From Rhodospirillales bacterium (GTDB lineage: Bacteria; Pseudomonadota; Alphaproteobacteria; QKFK01; SZUA-500), in NCBI GenBank assembly GCA_003252195.1, contig QKFK01000202.1, forward strand, positions 1-9,303: a stretch of DNA of 9,303 nt, in the 5' to 3' direction. The notes under the pieces are model-generated. The model was not told the DNA's origin and made no database searches. It was given only the letters and a program-made list of their open reading frames with translations. Below are positions 1 to 5,400 of the stretch, in pieces (within the stretch, counting starts at the first letter, position 1; every line of letters begins with the position of its first letter). Both the position numbers and the translations under genes were made by a program.

Positions 1-47
1 TATAAGAGCCAAGTCGGATGAAATTTCCACAGTATTATATAGCTTAT

Positions 48-124
<77 letters not shown>

Positions 125-132
125 ATAAAATC

Positions 133-163
133 AAAGGCTTAGGTTAATCACCTAAGCCTTTTT
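133..163 (+). terminator. Rho-independent terminator after tRNA-fMet
   Basis: A perfect 12-bp stem, AAAGGCTTAGGT (133-144) with ACCTAAGCCTTT (150-161), closes a 5-base loop and runs into TTTTTCTTTT. It begins 9 bases after the CCA end, so it very probably ends the tRNA-fMet transcript. Confidence 0.9.
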
Positions 164-172
164 CTTTTGCCT

Positions 173-218
173 GTGCTACACTAGTGCTACATCTTTTTAA
201 CAACCTCCATTATGTAGC
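173..218. repeat. GTGCTACA direct repeats with inverted copy
   Basis: GTGCTACA occurs at 173-180 and again at 184-191, an 11-base period. The core also appears inverted: GCTACAT at 186-192 faces ATGTAGC at 212-218. The cluster starts just past the tRNA-fMet terminator. Short phased repeats beside a tRNA 3' end resemble arm-type binding sites of tyrosine recombinases (family knowledge), but no integrase is present in the window and this role is inferred. Confidence 0.5.
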
Positions 219-225
219 GGGCTAG

Positions 226-263
226 CTAGTTTTGCACTTTTTTGCATTTAGTTTTGCTCATAG
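226..263 (+). repeat. TTTTGCAC-type phased repeats, left cluster
   Basis: TTTGCA recurs at 231 and 241 and TTTTGC at 252, so about one DNA turn apart. The outer copies read TAGTTTTGCAC (227-237) and TTAGTTTTGCTCATAG (248-263). Inverted relatives lie past the acyltransferase at 1519-1536 and 1573-1588. The function is unknown; recombinase arm sites or a regulator-binding array are possible. Confidence 0.5.
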
Positions 264-321
264 ATTATGTTGCTAAAAAATTATATTTTAGGGTTATATT
301 TCAACCTAAAATTCAATGTAT

Positions 322-351
322 TTGACTTTAAATGTAAAAGTAGTACATATT
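322..351 (+). promoter_or_regulatory. Possible promoter of the acyltransferase
   Basis: TTGACT (322-327, 5 of 6 to the -35 consensus) is followed after 18 bases by CATATT (346-351, 4 of 6 to the -10 consensus). It lies 32 bases upstream of the start codon at 384. The surroundings are very AT-rich, so chance matches are likely. Confidence 0.4.
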
Positions 352-383
352 GCTATTTTATTATTTATTAGGGTTATTGCACA

Positions 384-1403
384 ATGATAAACAGTCTTAC
401 TTCTTTTAGGTTTATAGCGGCTTTCGCAATTTTCTTATTTCATATACTAATAGGTCTGGACTTTATATCTGGGTTACCATTTATTGATAAATTAATAAAG
501 CACGGAGCTGTCTTTATGACTGGTTTTTTTGTATTATCTGGCTTTGTGTTAACTCATGCATATCGCAAGCATGACTTTATGGACAGAGGCTGTATATATA
601 AATTTTATATTAAACGATTTTTCAAAATATATCCTGTGTACATATTAGCAACAATATCATTTTCTATATTATATTCACCAGCTAGCACTACATTAGCTGA
701 ATGGTTTCGCATAATATTTAATGACATATTTCTAACTCAAGCTTTTTTTGAACACATGTTTGGTTTAGGGCTTAATGGTGGCACATGGGCTTTGTCTGTT
801 GAAATGTTCCTTTATTTTCTATTCCCATTCTTGCTTGTAATATCAAACAAATCTAGCAAAATACTGTGGGTATCATTTATTCTATGCAGTATAGTGACTA
901 TTAATGCAAATTTTGATAGAGGAGCGTATATTTATGCCAATCCAGTTATGAGAATAGCGGATTTTACAGCAGGAATTGGGTTCTACTTCATAAAAGACAA
1001 ACCTTTTTTCTCAAAGAATAGTGTGCATATACTATCAATTGTATTACTACTTATATCCTGGGCTTTTTTGGGTAACCGTAAATATATGGGTGGACATGTT
1101 ATTTTTGTATTCATGTTTGGAACATGGATAACATGCGTGTACCACTCAAAAAGCTTGTTTTATAACAATAAGCCAATGATACATCTCGGTACAATAAGTT
1201 ACTCTTTTTATTTATGGCAGTTCATGGCCATAAAAATAGGACTTTCCTTGGCAAGTTATGGCATTATAATTTCATGCACCGTGGCGTTTATAGCAAACTA
1301 TCTATTATCAGTTTTATCGTATTATTATATAGAAGAGCCTATAAGACTGATTGCAATAAACAAATTAAGAAGCCCTTCATCTCTCTCAGCTAATACTATT
1401 TAA
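384..1403 (+). CDS. Membrane O-acyltransferase, AT3/OafA family
   Basis: A 339-residue integral membrane protein of the acyltransferase-3 family, which moves acyl (often acetyl) groups onto cell-surface sugars such as O-antigen, capsule or Nod factor. The family's R-X10-H motif is present as Arg9 and His20 in the first membrane segment. Other family features are FFVLSGFVL (48-56), WALSVE (135-140), the late GTISYSFYLWQ segment (269-279) and a terminal IEEPIR (316-321). About ten hydrophobic helices fill the chain. The length suits an enzyme with only the AT3 domain; there is no SGNH domain. The start is poorly supported: the nearest purine-rich stretch, AGGG, is 11 bases upstream. It stands alone, between tRNA-fMet and a gene remnant, with no sugar-biosynthesis genes nearby, so the substrate cannot be named. 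Its very AT-rich codons and the flanking repeats fit horizontal acquisition, as inference. Confidence 0.9.
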   Translation: MINSLTSFRFIAAFAIFLFHILIGLDFISGLPFIDKLIKHGAVFMTGFFVLSGFVLTHAYRKHDFMDRGCIYKFYIKRFFKIYPVYILATISFSILYSPASTTLAEWFRIIFNDIFLTQAFFEHMFGLGLNGGTWALSVEMFLYFLFPFLLVISNKSSKILWVSFILCSIVTINANFDRGAYIYANPVMRIADFTAGIGFYFIKDKPFFSKNSVHILSIVLLLISWAFLGNRKYMGGHVIFVFMFGTWITCVYHSKSLFYNNKPMIHLGTISYSFYLWQFMAIKIGLSLASYGIIISCTVAFIANYLLSVLSYYYIEEPIRLIAINKLRSPSSLSANTI

Positions 1404-1404
1404 C

Positions 1405-1427
1405 AAAAGCCCCATTATGGGGCTTTT
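1405..1427. terminator. Bidirectional terminator
   Basis: The stem AAAAGCCCCA (1405-1414) with TGGGGCTTTT (1418-1427) has 10 bp and a TTA loop, with T runs on both strands. It starts 2 bases after the acyltransferase stop and also lies just downstream of the minus-strand gene remnant ending at 1437. It may once have served two convergent genes. Confidence 0.88.
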
Positions 1428-1436
1428 ATTTTGCTT

Positions 1437-1529
1437 CTAAGCTACATTTTTAGATGTTTCTGCTTTGTAGTTATAGATTAGGACTTCGCCGACTTGTTTG
1501 GCTTGTTCGCCGTCGCTTCTAATGTGCAA
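1437..1529 (-). pseudogene. C-terminal remnant of a lost gene
   Basis: Read on the minus strand, this gives about 30 codons ending in TAG. The peptide begins LHIRSDGEQAK and ends YKAETSKNVA. Codon choice is clearly protein-like and more GC-rich at third positions (GTC, GGC, GCC, GAC, AGC) than the AT-rich surroundings. The reading frame hits a stop (TAA) three codons upstream of the first TTG, and there is no ribosome-binding site, so it looks like the tail of a gene whose front is deleted. A terminator lies 10 bases downstream, as expected at a gene end. I do not recognise the family. A real 30-residue small protein starting at TTG (1529) is possible but less likely. Confidence 0.5.
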
Positions 1530-1588
1530 AACTAAGCGTTAAATCAATATATTTCAGGTTAAACACTAAAAATCTAGTGCAAAAGCAG
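1519..1588 (-). repeat. TTTTGCAC-type boxes, right cluster, inverted
   Basis: On the minus strand, CTTAGTTTTGCACATTAG (1519-1536) and CTGCTTTTGCACTAGA (1573-1588) share TTTTGCAC with the left cluster at 226-263. The 11-base string TAGTTTTGCAC is identical at 227-237 (plus) and 1524-1534 (minus). The two clusters therefore face each other across the acyltransferase gene. Confidence 0.5.
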
Positions 1589-1643
1589 ATATTTTAAACA
1601 AACTAAGCTAAAAAACTCAAAAACGGTGTATATTCAAGGTTTT

Positions 1644-1680
1644 TATCCCATTATGTCCCGTTTAATCCCGTCATATCCCG
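1644..1680. repeat. Ten-base-period TCCCG array
   Basis: TCCCA or TCCCG falls at 1646, 1656, 1666 and 1676, exactly 10 bases apart; the units are TTTTATCCCA, TTATGTCCCG, TTTAATCCCG and TCATATCCCG. Copies on one face of the helix suggest cooperative protein binding. It may be recombinase arm sites or an operator; nothing in the window identifies the binding protein. Confidence 0.6.
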
Positions 1681-1752
1681 TATAGTATATAGTGTAAAAG
1701 TAATCAGTAAGTTACAACATACACATTCTTGAGCTATTTTAGCGATATGTTT

Positions 1753-2937
1753 CTAAACAACATATTGTTCTGGAATTGGTGGAGGTGTGGCAATTCTTTT
1801 TTTTATCTTTTTAGAGCCACCGACAACAAACATTAATGCACACAAGAGAAGTGACGCACCAATAATTGGCCTACAGAATAGCCATGCGATCGCCATTGTC
1901 ACAAAGCCTAATACCAGCGTTACCACGCCAGCTACAAGCCCTATTCCCGCGCTTAATACATTGCCGACTACTGGAATAAAATCGCCTATAACGCTAAGAG
2001 GCTTGAATATAATAGTTAAACCAAGGAACATTAAGAAAAGTGCCCCAAACCTAATCCCCCACGTAAGCAACGAATTATCTAGCTCAGCCTTATCAAACAT
2101 GGCATTAGAAGAGATATTTCCACTTTGTAGCAATGCTATTGCTCCATGTTTCATTGCATATGACACTATCACGCCACCTCTTTGTGCACCAACCACACTC
2201 ATGTCTTTTGATTTAACAATCTGATACCTAACCCTTATATCCCCTATTGCAGGAGCATCAGAGTTATCTCCCATATAATATTGGTCACCATCTAGCTTTA
2301 AGTTTGCTTTTAATTCATCACCCATTGCATTAAAGTTATCAATAGATAAAGAGTAATCTTCATATCCGTTAATCTTATCCTTAAACTCTCCATTAAGCTC
2401 AAATTGACCAATCATAATCTGAGGAGATGAAATAGCTACAGACCTGACCGCCATAGATTGCGGGTTTTGATATTCTTCTCTTTTCTTAAACGAAGAAGAC
2501 TTTATCAACCTGTCTTTCCAAACTTTGTTATAAGAATAGGTGGTTTGCGTGGTTTCACTTCCGCCCATATTTTTTGTTTTGGTAGTTTTTTTAGTTTCTT
2601 CCCATTGATACATTTCAGCAATTCGCTTTAATTTTAAAGCATCTTCTGAAACACCAAAAGATTTATCCGAAACAGGTTTTGTGTTTATAGCCCGCCCCAT
2701 TACATGGATTAATGCACCTTCATTTTGCGGATCAATTTGATTAGCGCTAACATCAACAACTAGATTCCTGCCCTCATCTAGAGTTATTATGCGTTCGACA
2801 GACCGCCCTTCATTCCAACAGATTAATGGAAATGATGCAACAAACATAACAAGACCAATAATAACGCCAGAAAAAGACTTACCTATTCTGCTTCCATATG
2901 AACTTGTGCTGATTTCAGTGTAAGTATTGTCTGACAT
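1753..2937 (-). CDS. TMEM43-family membrane protein
   Basis: A 394-residue protein matching the overall plan of the TMEM43 (LUMA) family: one N-terminal membrane helix (about 23-41) followed by a conserved-looking WNEGRSV (41-47), a large polar middle region (about 45-290), then three or four C-terminal helices (about 294-313, 325-354 and 357-374). The tail KKIKKRIATPPPIPEQYVV is basic, then proline-rich. Eukaryotic TMEM43 sits in the inner nuclear and ER membranes; the bacterial members have no settled function known to me. The start is well supported by AGGAG 7 bases upstream and a strong promoter. It is a single-gene unit flanked by a repeat-rich strip and tRNA-Ser. A polar segment with KKTTKTKNMGGSETTQ (116-131) may be a flexible loop. 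Family assignment is from memory of the motif pattern, not from a search. Confidence 0.85.
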   Translation of the reverse strand: MSDNTYTEISTSSYGSRIGKSFSGVIIGLVMFVASFPLICWNEGRSVERIITLDEGRNLVVDVSANQIDPQNEGALIHVMGRAINTKPVSDKSFGVSEDALKLKRIAEMYQWEETKKTTKTKNMGGSETTQTTYSYNKVWKDRLIKSSSFKKREEYQNPQSMAVRSVAISSPQIMIGQFELNGEFKDKINGYEDYSLSIDNFNAMGDELKANLKLDGDQYYMGDNSDAPAIGDIRVRYQIVKSKDMSVVGAQRGGVIVSYAMKHGAIALLQSGNISSNAMFDKAELDNSLLTWGIRFGALFLMFLGLTIIFKPLSVIGDFIPVVGNVLSAGIGLVAGVVTLVLGFVTMAIAWLFCRPIIGASLLLCALMFVVGGSKKIKKRIATPPPIPEQYVV

Positions 2938-2957
2938 ATTTTACTCCTGCTGTTGAG

Positions 2958-2985
2958 TTTATAAAAGCACCACTTTATTTGACAA
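2958..2985 (-). promoter_or_regulatory. Promoter of the TMEM43-family gene
   Basis: On the minus strand, TTGTCA (2980-2985, 5 of 6 to -35) is followed after 16 bases by TATAAA (2958-2963, 5 of 6 to -10). Transcription would begin near 2950, giving a leader of only about a dozen bases that contains the AGGAG ribosome site. The rest of 2986-3197 shows nothing I can support. Confidence 0.65.
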
Positions 2986-3197
2986 AGAACAAGGCATGAT
3001 AAGCAATCTAAAAACACTCAAATACAGCCATTTTTTAGCAAAACAATTAAAGTGACCCATCACACAACTAACATCATAAAACAATATGACCTTATTTAGC
3101 AAATAGTTAATTAAGAATACAACTAAACCCCATTGCAACAGAAACAAGCATATTAGTTAGCACACACCTCAAAACACAACCATTGTAAAATAGATAC

Positions 3198-3224
3198 AAA
3201 AAAAGCCCTGAAATTAATCAGGGC
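3198..3224 (-). terminator. Rho-independent terminator after tRNA-Ser
   Basis: On the minus strand the stem GCCCTGA / TCAGGGC (3218-3224 with 3205-3211) closes a 6-base loop and is followed by a run of seven T. It starts 7 bases after the tRNA CCA end. Confidence 0.9.
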
Positions 3225-3231
3225 CTTTTAA

Positions 3232-3318
3232 TGGCGGAGAGACCGGGACTTGAACCCGGGCAACCCTATCGGGTTGACGGATTAGCAATCCGCTGCATTA
3301 CCGCTCTGCCACCTCTCC
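3232..3318 (-). tRNA. tRNA-Ser (anticodon GCT)
   Basis: An 87-base cloverleaf on the minus strand. The acceptor GGAGAGG pairs with TCTCTCC (one G-U), the discriminator is G, which serine tRNAs use for recognition, and CCA is encoded at 3232-3234. The anticodon loop TTGCTAA carries GCT (3284-3286), reading AGC and AGT. The long variable arm CAACCC/GGGTTG (3261-3276) confirms a class II tRNA. It sits 10 bases downstream of a small minus-strand gene and may share its transcript. Confidence 0.97.
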
Positions 3319-3328
3319 GTAACGGTAC

Positions 3329-3529
3329 TTATTTAAATGAAGTTTTGAGCTTCGTCAACCAAATAATTAAAAGATTGTTTATGGCATCTTTCAACTGTGA
3401 TGACACAGCTTCATTTTTGGCTTCTGCACTAGCTTCTAGATAATTATCATATTCGCGAGTTTTTGAACGACCACCTGTTTCAACGCTTACAATTTGACCT
3501 TTATCAAAGTTTTTTACATGACTATTCAT
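3329..3529 (-). CDS. Small protein of unknown function (66 residues)
   Basis: A 66-residue protein beginning MNSHVKNFDKGQIVSVETGG, with a charged central helix-like stretch (about 27-50, rich in Glu, Ala and Lys) and a hydrophobic-basic tail (INNLLIIWLTKLKTSFK, 50-66). Its ATG overlaps the stop of the upstream gene in ATGA, and AAAGGAG stands 8 bases ahead, so it is probably a translated, coupled gene and not a shadow. It ends 10 bases before tRNA-Ser, whose promoter may lie inside it. No family is recognised. The tail could be a weak membrane-associating helix or an amphipathic interaction helix; I cannot choose. Confidence 0.68.
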   Translation of the reverse strand: MNSHVKNFDKGQIVSVETGGRSKTREYDNYLEASAEAKNEAVSSQLKDAINNLLIIWLTKLKTSFK

Positions 3530-3819
3530 TTAGGTAGCTCCTTTACTTTAACAACTTCGGCTAAAAACTCACGCTCTAAGTTTCTATCTAATATTTCAGC
3601 AAATAGAACCTTATCAACCTTGCGTAACAATCTCTTAGCGTTCATAGGAAGAGAATCCAGCATTATCATGCGTTTTTTGTCTCTTTGCAAAACAGCTGAG
3701 CCAGAACCATCATAATATAACAACGGCTCAACAGGAACTCCCGCTCTTGCCCTAACACAGAACAACAATTCTTCGTCCACGTTAGTGATTACATCATAAG
3801 CGCCTTCATGCTCAATCAT
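3526..3819 (-). CDS. Small protein of unknown function (97 residues)
   Basis: A 97-residue mixed alpha/beta-looking protein starting MIEHEGAYDVITNVDEELLF. It has alternating hydrophobic stretches (VITNVDEELLFCVRA, 10-24; PVEPLLYYDGSGSAVLQR, 29-46; MIMLDSL, 51-57) and then a charged helical C-terminal half (about 60-95). One cysteine (21) is present; there is no signal peptide or membrane helix. AGGAG lies 6 bases before the ATG and a fair promoter is upstream. It overlaps the 66-residue gene by 4 bases, so the two proteins are probably made together and may interact. It lies between gatB and tRNA-Ser, separated from gatB by a hairpin. I do not recognise the family. Confidence 0.78.
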   Translation of the reverse strand: MIEHEGAYDVITNVDEELLFCVRARAGVPVEPLLYYDGSGSAVLQRDKKRMIMLDSLPMNAKRLLRKVDKVLFAEILDRNLEREFLAEVVKVKELPK

Positions 3820-3845
3820 TCTACTCTCCTAAAACTCCTAGCTAG

Positions 3846-3874
3846 AATTTAATGCCAATAAAGGTAAAAATCAA
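3846..3874 (-). promoter_or_regulatory. Possible promoter of the two small genes
   Basis: On the minus strand TTGATT (3869-3874) is followed after 17 bases by TAAATT (3846-3851); each matches 4 of 6 consensus bases and the spacing is ideal. It lies 26 bases ahead of the 97-residue gene. Confidence 0.45.
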
Positions 3875-3882
3875 CATAAACA

Positions 3883-3914
3883 TAATGCCCCGACATTTTC
3901 ACATCGGGGCATTA
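3883..3914 (-). terminator. Hairpin terminator after gatB
   Basis: A perfect 11-bp stem, TAATGCCCCGA (3883-3893) with TCGGGGCATTA (3904-3914), closes a 10-base loop 30 bases after the gatB stop. The following minus-strand bases (TGTTTATGTT) are only moderately T-rich, so termination may be incomplete and could allow read-through into the small genes. Confidence 0.7.
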
Positions 3915-3944
3915 AATCTAAGCCTAGAACTTACATTGCTATGA

Positions 3945-5399
3945 TTAAAGCTTCTTTTTAAGCATCTCATTTAGCATAGCAGGGTTTGCCTTACCAGCAG
4001 AAGCCTTCATCACTTGACCTACAAACCAACCCATAAGCTTATCCTTACCACCGCGGTATTCCTCAACTTTATCTGGGTTTGCAGTCATAACATCATCAAT
4101 AATTTTTTCTATTGCTGAAGTATCTGTAACTTGTTTTAAGCCTTTTTCTTCAACAATTACTGATGGGGCTTTACCAGTCTCAATCATTATCTCAAACACG
4201 TCTTTAGCAATTCTGCCAGAGATAGTGTCATCACAAATAAGTTTCACTAGTTCGCCCAAATTTTTAGCACTAACAGGCGAATCCGAAATTTGTTTTGCAA
4301 GCTTGTTAAGCACCGCAAACAAATCACCAATCACCCAGTTAGCAACTTTTTTGGCATCGCCACCAACTTTAGCTGCTTCTTCAAAATATTCAGCAGTTCT
4401 ACGGCTACTTACCAAAATTCCTGCATCATAAACTGAAAGTCCGTATTCTTTGATAAAACGTTCTTTTTTATCATCAGGAAGCTCAATAAGATTATCTTTA
4501 ATCTCTTTAACAAAGCCCTCATCTAATACTAACGGCAATAAGTCTGGATCTGGGAAGTAACGATAATCGTGAGCGTTTTCTTTGCTACGCAATGAACGTG
4601 TTGTTCCTGTTGCTGGGTCAAAAGCACGAGTTTCTTGAGAAATATCGCCACCATTTTCATAAATTTCCACATGGCGGTTTGCTTCGAACTCAACAGCTTG
4701 CATTGCAAAACGTACTGAGTTTACGTTTTTCATCTCACAGCGGTTTCTAAAGCCTTCTTCTCCAACTTTACGCACAGATACGTTAACATCGCAACGCATT
4801 GAGCCTTCTTCCATGTTACCATCACAAGTGCCCAAGTAACGCACAATAGAACGGAGCTTACGCAAATATGCGCCAACCTCTTCTGGTGAACGTAAATCTG
4901 GCTTAGAAACGATTTCCATCAAAGCCACACCAGAACGGTTTAAATCAATATAAGTTTTAGTTGGGTGAACATCGTGGATTGATTTACCTGCATCTTGCTC
5001 TAAGTGCAATCTTTCAATTCCGATTTTGCGAACTTCACCATCGTCCATATCTAAAACAACCTCACCCTCTCCAACGATTGGGTGCTCATATTGGCTGATT
5101 TGGTAACCTTGAGGTAAGTCAGCATAAAAATAGTTTTTACGAGCAAAAACTGAATATGTATTGATTTTAGCCTTTAAGCCCAAACCTGTTTTAATAGCTT
5201 GTTCTACGCAATATTTATTAACCACAGGAAGCATTCCTGGGAAACCAGCATCAACGAATGACACTTGAGTATTTGCTCTAGCACCAAAAGCGGTTGGAGC
5301 ACCACTAAATAGCTTTGATTCTGACAAAACCTGACAGTGAACTTCTAAACCAACAATAACTTCCCACTCAGCGGTTTTACCTTTAATTATATAAGCCAT
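3945..5399 (-). CDS. gatB: Asp/Glu-tRNA amidotransferase subunit B
   Basis: The 484-residue tRNA-binding and kinase subunit of GatCAB. It activates the side chain of Glu on mischarged tRNA(Gln), or Asp on tRNA(Asn), with ATP and receives ammonia from GatA. Family blocks visible are VGLEVHCQ (16-23), DAGFPGMLP (50-58), ARKNYFYADLPQGYQISQ (86-103), DLNRSGVALMEIVSKPD (near 150-170) and LGTCDGNMEEGSMRCDVNVS (about 190-210). The C-terminal helical YqeY-like tail ends NPAMLNEMLKKKL. Length is normal for the family. ATG follows the gatA stop by one base (TAATATG), and GGAGGG inside the gatA end supplies the ribosome site, so translation is coupled. It is the last gene of gatC-gatA-gatB. Confidence 0.98.
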   Translation of the reverse strand: MAYIIKGKTAEWEVIVGLEVHCQVLSESKLFSGAPTAFGARANTQVSFVDAGFPGMLPVVNKYCVEQAIKTGLGLKAKINTYSVFARKNYFYADLPQGYQISQYEHPIVGEGEVVLDMDDGEVRKIGIERLHLEQDAGKSIHDVHPTKTYIDLNRSGVALMEIVSKPDLRSPEEVGAYLRKLRSIVRYLGTCDGNMEEGSMRCDVNVSVRKVGEEGFRNRCEMKNVNSVRFAMQAVEFEANRHVEIYENGGDISQETRAFDPATGTTRSLRSKENAHDYRYFPDPDLLPLVLDEGFVKEIKDNLIELPDDKKERFIKEYGLSVYDAGILVSSRRTAEYFEEAAKVGGDAKKVANWVIGDLFAVLNKLAKQISDSPVSAKNLGELVKLICDDTISGRIAKDVFEIMIETGKAPSVIVEEKGLKQVTDTSAIEKIIDDVMTANPDKVEEYRGGKDKLMGWFVGQVMKASAGKANPAMLNEMLKKKL

Positions 5400-5400
5400 A

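Larger units (their letters stand above)
1404..1752. other. Gene-free strip between acyltransferase and TMEM43 gene
   Basis: These 349 bases hold no intact gene. In order they contain a bidirectional terminator, a short C-terminal gene remnant on the minus strand, two inverted TTTTGCAC boxes and a 10-bp-periodic TCCCG array. I could not find a clear terminator for the TMEM43 gene, which ends at 1753 and points into this strip. Confidence 0.7.

Noticed and set aside
125..1752. Duplicate of the tRNA-fMet 3' end marking the far end of an integrated element
   Set aside because: I looked for a second copy of the T-arm/acceptor sequence downstream of the tRNA and found none in the window, so an intact island with direct att repeats is not supported here.
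1787..2224. 145-codon plus-strand open frame
   Set aside because: It lies wholly antisense inside the TMEM43-family gene, has no ribosome site and shows a low-complexity Thr/Pro/Ile composition typical of a shadow.
2959..3147. 62-codon minus-strand open frame upstream of the TMEM43 gene
   Set aside because: No ribosome-binding site, composition dominated by Leu/Phe/Val from AT-rich DNA, and it covers the TMEM43 promoter.
3231..3443. Plus-strand open frame starting MAERPGLEPG
   Set aside because: It reads across the antisense of tRNA-Ser; this peptide is a familiar artefact of translating tRNA-Ser genes, and its tail runs antisense to the 66-residue gene.
3494..3715. 73-codon plus-strand open frame
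   Set aside because: Antisense to the two overlapping small genes, which have better starts and ribosome sites.
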